Below, one piece after another: positions 59,999-64,000 of a DNA stretch of 64,000 bases. The notes under the pieces were generated by a model. The model was not told the DNA's origin, made no database searches, and saw only the letters and a list, made by a program, of their open reading frames with translations. Position 1 is the first letter of the stretch. Each line of letters opens with the position of its first letter. Source of the DNA: Umezawaea tangerina (lineage in GTDB: Bacteria; Actinomycetota; Actinomycetes; Mycobacteriales; Pseudonocardiaceae); assembly GCF_003002815.1 (NCBI RefSeq), contig NZ_PVTF01000014.1:62001-126000 (forward strand). The letters run 5' to 3'. The position numbers and the translations under genes were made by a program.

Positions 59999-60700
59999 GA
60001 CCGTCGCCTTCCTCGTGGTGCGTGGTACCCGTCGAGTAGACCACCGGGCGTTGCGCCGAATGCCGGGAACCGGGCGGAAGTGGTCGTCGGTACGTCCCAC
60101 GTTGCACTTTCGCACCAAGGTCCGCGCAGGTCAGTGCGCGCGCAACAACCCGTCCCGCGATCCGGACGGCACCCGGTGGGCGCTCGGCTGGACGCGGCCC
60201 GCTGATGGCCCTCCGGGGCTGGGCGAGGCAAGTGGGAACCCGGTGCGCCCCGCAGCGGTGAGCGGGAACGACCGCCGTCACAACGCACTGGGCCCGCCGG
60301 GTACGGGCAGCGACGGCCAGCAGGTCCACCGGTGGGTGCCCGCGACCTCGGTCCGTCCGATGTGGACACCTGCTTCGCAGCGGCCTGCGGGCGCGACGCC
60401 GTGGCACCGCTGGAGCTGACGAAGTGGTTCGACACCAACCACCCCCACCTCGTCCCGGAGCCGGACCCGTCGACGGTGTTCGCGCTGACCGGTGACAAGC
60501 CGGTGGCGCGGTTCCGCGAGGCGCTCGCCCTCGGCGCGACGACCCGCCCGGTGCTCCTCGGTCCGGTGACGTTCCTGTTGCTGGCCAAGGCTTCCGCCGC
60601 GGCGCCACACGACTTCGTCCCGCTCGACCTGCTCGGCGCCCCGACCGCCCGCCCGGCTGCCTGCGCTGACGACTCCCCGCCACTCCCTTAACCTGGCCCG
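59999..60700. other. Intergenic region with a gene remnant
   Basis: About 700 bases between the AosR-like gene and the arylamine acetyltransferase gene. The first 330 bases hold nothing recognisable; the rest contains the metE remnant. Confidence 0.5.
60332..60691 (+). pseudogene. metE: metE (cobalamin-independent methionine synthase) remnant
   Basis: 119 codons. Residues about 12-100 match the middle of the MetE N-terminal domain: LELTKWFDTNHPHLVPEPD, VFALTGDKPVARFREALALG, and PVLLGPVTFLLLAKA with PLDLLG. In the intact enzyme (about 750 residues) these lie around positions 110-220 and the zinc/active-site C-terminal half follows. Both flanks are missing here. It is therefore a decayed fragment, about 15% of the gene. 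A functional metE or metH must be elsewhere or the strain depends on it. Confidence 0.8.
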
Positions 60701-61561
60701 ATGAGCATGCTGCTGGGAGTGGCGGGGACCGGCCAGGACGACGACGGCTGGGGAAGCGCAGCCCTGGACCTCGACGCGTACCTGGCCAGGATCGGCTACA
60801 CCGGCGACCGCAAGCCCACCGCCGCCACCTTGCGAGCCCTCCAACACGCCCACGTCACCACCATCCCGTGGGAGAACGTCGACATGTTCCTCGGCCTCCC
60901 CACCCGCCTGGACATCCCTGGTTTGCAGCAGAAACTCGTCACCCGATCCCGCGGCGGCGCCTGCTCCGAACACACCACCCTCTTCGCCGCCGCCCTGGAG
61001 AAACTGGGCTACCCGGTCACCGCCCTCCAGGGCCGCGTCCGCATGGGCGCTAGAAAACGCCGCCCAGCCACCCACAACCTGCTCCGCGTGGTAGCCGACG
61101 ACCGGATCTGGATCAGCGACGTCGGCTTCGGCAGCAGCCCCCTGGAACCCCTGGAACTGCAAGAAGGAAACGAGTCAACCCAAGGCGCCTGGCACTACCG
61201 CCTCACCAGGGAGGCGGACCTCTGGATCCTGCACTCCCACCGCGACAACACCTGGATCGCCGTGCACGCCTTCACCGAACAAACCCGCTACCCCGTCGAC
61301 CTGGTGGTGACCAACCACTACAACGCCACCCACCCCAACTCCCCGTTCAACACCCGCCTACTGGCCCAGCACGTCACCGACAACCGCCTCGTGATGCTGG
61401 ACAACACCAAGCTCATGACCGTCACACCACCAGCAGACCGCACAGACCGAACCCTGGAGCCCGACGAGGTCGCACAGGTGCTGGACACCACCTTCGGCAT
61501 CAAGCTCAACAAGGACGAAGCAGCAAAGGCGACCAAGAAGCTAACCCTCCCAGCCACCTGA
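60701..61561 (+). CDS. Arylamine N-acetyltransferase (NAT)
   Basis: 286 residues. Catalytic triad Cys88 (SRGGACSEH), His125 (PATHNLLRVV) and Asp140 (SDVGFG) fits NAT spacing. Other NAT features are IPWENVDMFLG and the C-terminal beta region. The usual RGGYCFE is RGGACSE. It transfers acetyl or other acyl groups from CoA to arylamines. Relatives also make macrolactams in ansamycin clusters, but no such cluster is seen here. ATG at 60701 or 60707. Confidence 0.85.
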   Translation: MSMLLGVAGTGQDDDGWGSAALDLDAYLARIGYTGDRKPTAATLRALQHAHVTTIPWENVDMFLGLPTRLDIPGLQQKLVTRSRGGACSEHTTLFAAALEKLGYPVTALQGRVRMGARKRRPATHNLLRVVADDRIWISDVGFGSSPLEPLELQEGNESTQGAWHYRLTREADLWILHSHRDNTWIAVHAFTEQTRYPVDLVVTNHYNATHPNSPFNTRLLAQHVTDNRLVMLDNTKLMTVTPPADRTDRTLEPDEVAQVLDTTFGIKLNKDEAAKATKKLTLPAT

Positions 61562-61611
61562 CCGCCACCTCGCACCCAGCACTGAACACCCACCCGCTTC
61601 GCCCAACGCAC

Positions 61612-61815
61612 AGCGAGGATGCCCTGTCCGACGCGCAGCGAGGATGCCTTCCCTGTCCGACGCGGAGCGAGGATCCCCACGTCGGGCGCAGCCCGCCACC
61701 CCGCCCCGTTGGGCGCAGCCCGCCAGCACGCATCCGGCGCGAAGCGCCTGGGGCCTTGTCGGCGCCAGCCGATGCCCTGAAGTCAGGCGCAGCCTGATGC
61801 TGGCGCAGCCAGACT
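61612..61815. repeat. Array of short hairpin units, copy 2
   Basis: Units with the same consensus as copy 1: TGTCCGACGCGCAGCGAGGA and TGTCCGACGCGGAGCGAGGA at about 61625 and 61653, GTCGGGCGCAGCCCGCC at 61681, GGGCGCAGCCC at 61710, GGCGCGAAGCGCC at about 61736, TCGGCGCCAGCCGA at about 61759, TCAGGCGCAGCCTGA at about 61783 and TGGCGCAGCCA at 61801. About 75 bases (61697-61774) are nearly identical to 43681-43760. Confidence 0.85.
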
Positions 61816-61845
61816 TCCCCCTGCACCCCGATCCGAAGCCATCTC

Positions 61846-61904
61846 TATGCCCGCCCAAGCTTGTCAAGACAGCTTCACCGTCTTGACAAGCTTGGGCGGG
61901 CATA
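61846..61904. terminator. 25-bp perfect hairpin, copy 2
   Basis: Arms 61846-61870 and 61880-61904 pair perfectly over 25 bp with a 9-base loop. It lies between the convergent acetyltransferase and modC genes, again directly after a hairpin array. The arm core TTGTCAAGA is shared with copy 1; the outer arm bases differ but compensate. Confidence 0.85.
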
Positions 61905-61969
61905 GAACACTCGGCGACCGGGGTAAAGGCACGTCCCCCAGTACCCAGCAGCCCCCGCCCAGCACCCCC

Positions 61970-63015
<1,046 letters not shown>

Positions 63016-63019
<4 letters not shown>

Positions 63020-63819
63020 GCGGCGCCGCCGACCCACCGGTCGCGCAGGCTGGCCAGCACGACGGCCGACACCAGCAGCAGCACGATACTCAGCACGATC
63101 GCCGCGTCCGGGTCGGTCTCCAGGGCGAGGTAGACCGCGAGCGGCATAGTCGTGGTCTTGCCGGGGAAGTTGCCCGCGAACGTGATGGTGGCGCCGAACT
63201 CGCCCAGCGCCCGCGCCCAGCACAGGACCGTGCCCGCGACGACGCCCGGCAGGATCGTCGGCAGCGTGACCCGGCGGAACGCCAGCCACCGCGAGGCCCC
63301 GAGCGTGGCGGCGGCCTCCTCGAACCTCGGGTCGGCCGCCCGCAGCGCGCCCTCGACGGAGATGACCAGGAACGGCATCGCCACGAACGCCTCGGCCACC
63401 ACGACCCCGGCCGTGGTGAACGGCAACGAGATCCCGAACCAGGAGTAGAGGTGGGAGCCGACCAGGCCGCGCCTGCCCAGCACCAGCAGCAGCGCCACGC
63501 CGCCGACCACCGGTGGCAGCACGAGCGGCACGGTCACCAGTGCCCGCAGCAGCCCGCGGCCCGGCAGGTCCGCGCGCGCCAGCAGCCACGCGAGCGGGAC
63601 CCCCAGCACCAGGCAGATCACCGTCGCCAGGCTCGCGCACAGCAGCGACAACGACAGCGCCTGCCCGACCGCCGGGCTGAACAGCTGGTCCGCCAGCGTG
63701 GCCCAGGGCGCGCGGACCAGCAGCCCGGCCAGCGGGACGAGCAGGAAGGCGAGCCCGACCAGCGCGGGCAGCACGAGGACGACGGGGAGCCGCCCCCGCG
63801 TGCCTGGGCGTCGGGTCAC
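63016..63819 (-). CDS. modB: Molybdate ABC transporter permease
   Basis: 267 residues, six membrane segments, with the permease EAA loop EAAATLGASRWLAFRRVTLP. SLSLLCASLATVICLVLGVP precedes it. GTG at 63819 overlaps the modA stop (GTGA). Confidence 0.85.
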
Positions 63820-64000
63820 GGAGCGGCGAAGCCCGCCGCGGTCAGCACCGCGGTGCCCTTGCCGGACAGCACGAAGTCCACGAAGGCCTTGGCCGCGGCC
63901 GCGTTCGGGGCCTTGGCCAGCGGGGCGATCGGGTAGTCGTTGACGGCCTTGTCGGACTCCGGGAACTCGATGCCCTCGACGTCGGCGCCCGCCGCCTTCA
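63816..64000 (-). CDS. modA: Molybdate-binding protein, C-terminal part (cut by window end)
   Basis: The last 61 codons, read from the window edge. The visible sequence (DVEGIEFPESDKAVNDYPIA, then AAKAFVDFVLSGKGTAVLTA) is the typical C-terminus of ModA-type periplasmic or lipid-anchored binding proteins. Overlaps modB by 4 bases. The N-terminus lies outside the window. Confidence 0.8.
   Translation of the reverse strand, partial: KAAGADVEGIEFPESDKAVNDYPIAPLAKAPNAAAAKAFVDFVLSGKGTAVLTAAGFAAP

Overview
The window is high-GC DNA (GC-rich third codon positions, many GTG and TTG starts, dense 1-4 nt gene overlaps) from an actinomycete. A mycothiol-type formaldehyde dehydrogenase, SARP-family regulators, a DUF2017/AosR homologue and a Spo0M homologue fit the order Pseudonocardiales (Saccharothrix/Actinosynnema/Lentzea-like); that placement is inference. 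I see no rRNA, tRNA, CRISPR array, transposase or integrase.

Layout. (1) 1-12.3 kb looks like a defence or signalling island: an Eco57I-type adenine methylase coupled to a helicase with an N-terminal PLD-like domain, then a LuxR-type response regulator with a duplicated-module sensor kinase, then a class III nucleotide cyclase fused to cold-shock-like domains that overlaps a small two-TM protein. (2) 12.4-16.2 kb: an MFS transporter, an S-(hydroxymethyl)mycothiol dehydrogenase and a secreted-repeat lipoprotein. (3) 16.3-26.3 kb: a compact locus centred on GTP ring opening. It holds a GTP cyclohydrolase II paralogue with Met at a normally Tyr position, a PTPS homologue lacking its Cys and one Zn ligand, a creatininase-family hydrolase, a RibD-type reductase, GT4, methyltransferase, YbhN-like flippase, MDR dehydrogenase, CDP-alcohol phosphotransferase, DoxX protein, inositol-phosphatase-like enzyme and a membrane sulfatase. 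It probably makes an undescribed pyrimidine/pterin-derived, possibly lipid- or sugar-linked metabolite. (4) 26.3-40.9 kb: housekeeping and stress genes (two TetR circuits with visible operators, an orphan F0 subunit a, DHA2 efflux, MerR, two CNNM-type transporters, Spo0M, a truncated ECF sigma factor). (5) 40.9-44.1 kb: repeats, a long inverted repeat, a GntR regulator with a large N-terminal extension and a hairpin array. (6) 44.1-59.2 kb: VanZ/RDD membrane protein, aminotransferase, then about 12.6 kb of regulators (three giant SARP-type regulators and two LuxR proteins) without biosynthetic genes. (7) 59.4-64 kb: AosR-like protein, a metE remnant, arylamine N-acetyltransferase, a second copy of the hairpin-array/terminator repeat, and modABC cut by the window end.

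Main points for a second look: the GTP-derived cluster (a Met-type cyclohydrolase II next to a creatininase relative suggests a FAPy-deformylase route); the cyclase/cold-shock plus two-TM pair; the methylase/PLD-helicase pair; and a repeat family made of short hairpin units followed by a 25-bp perfect hairpin, found in two convergent intergenic regions about 18 kb apart.
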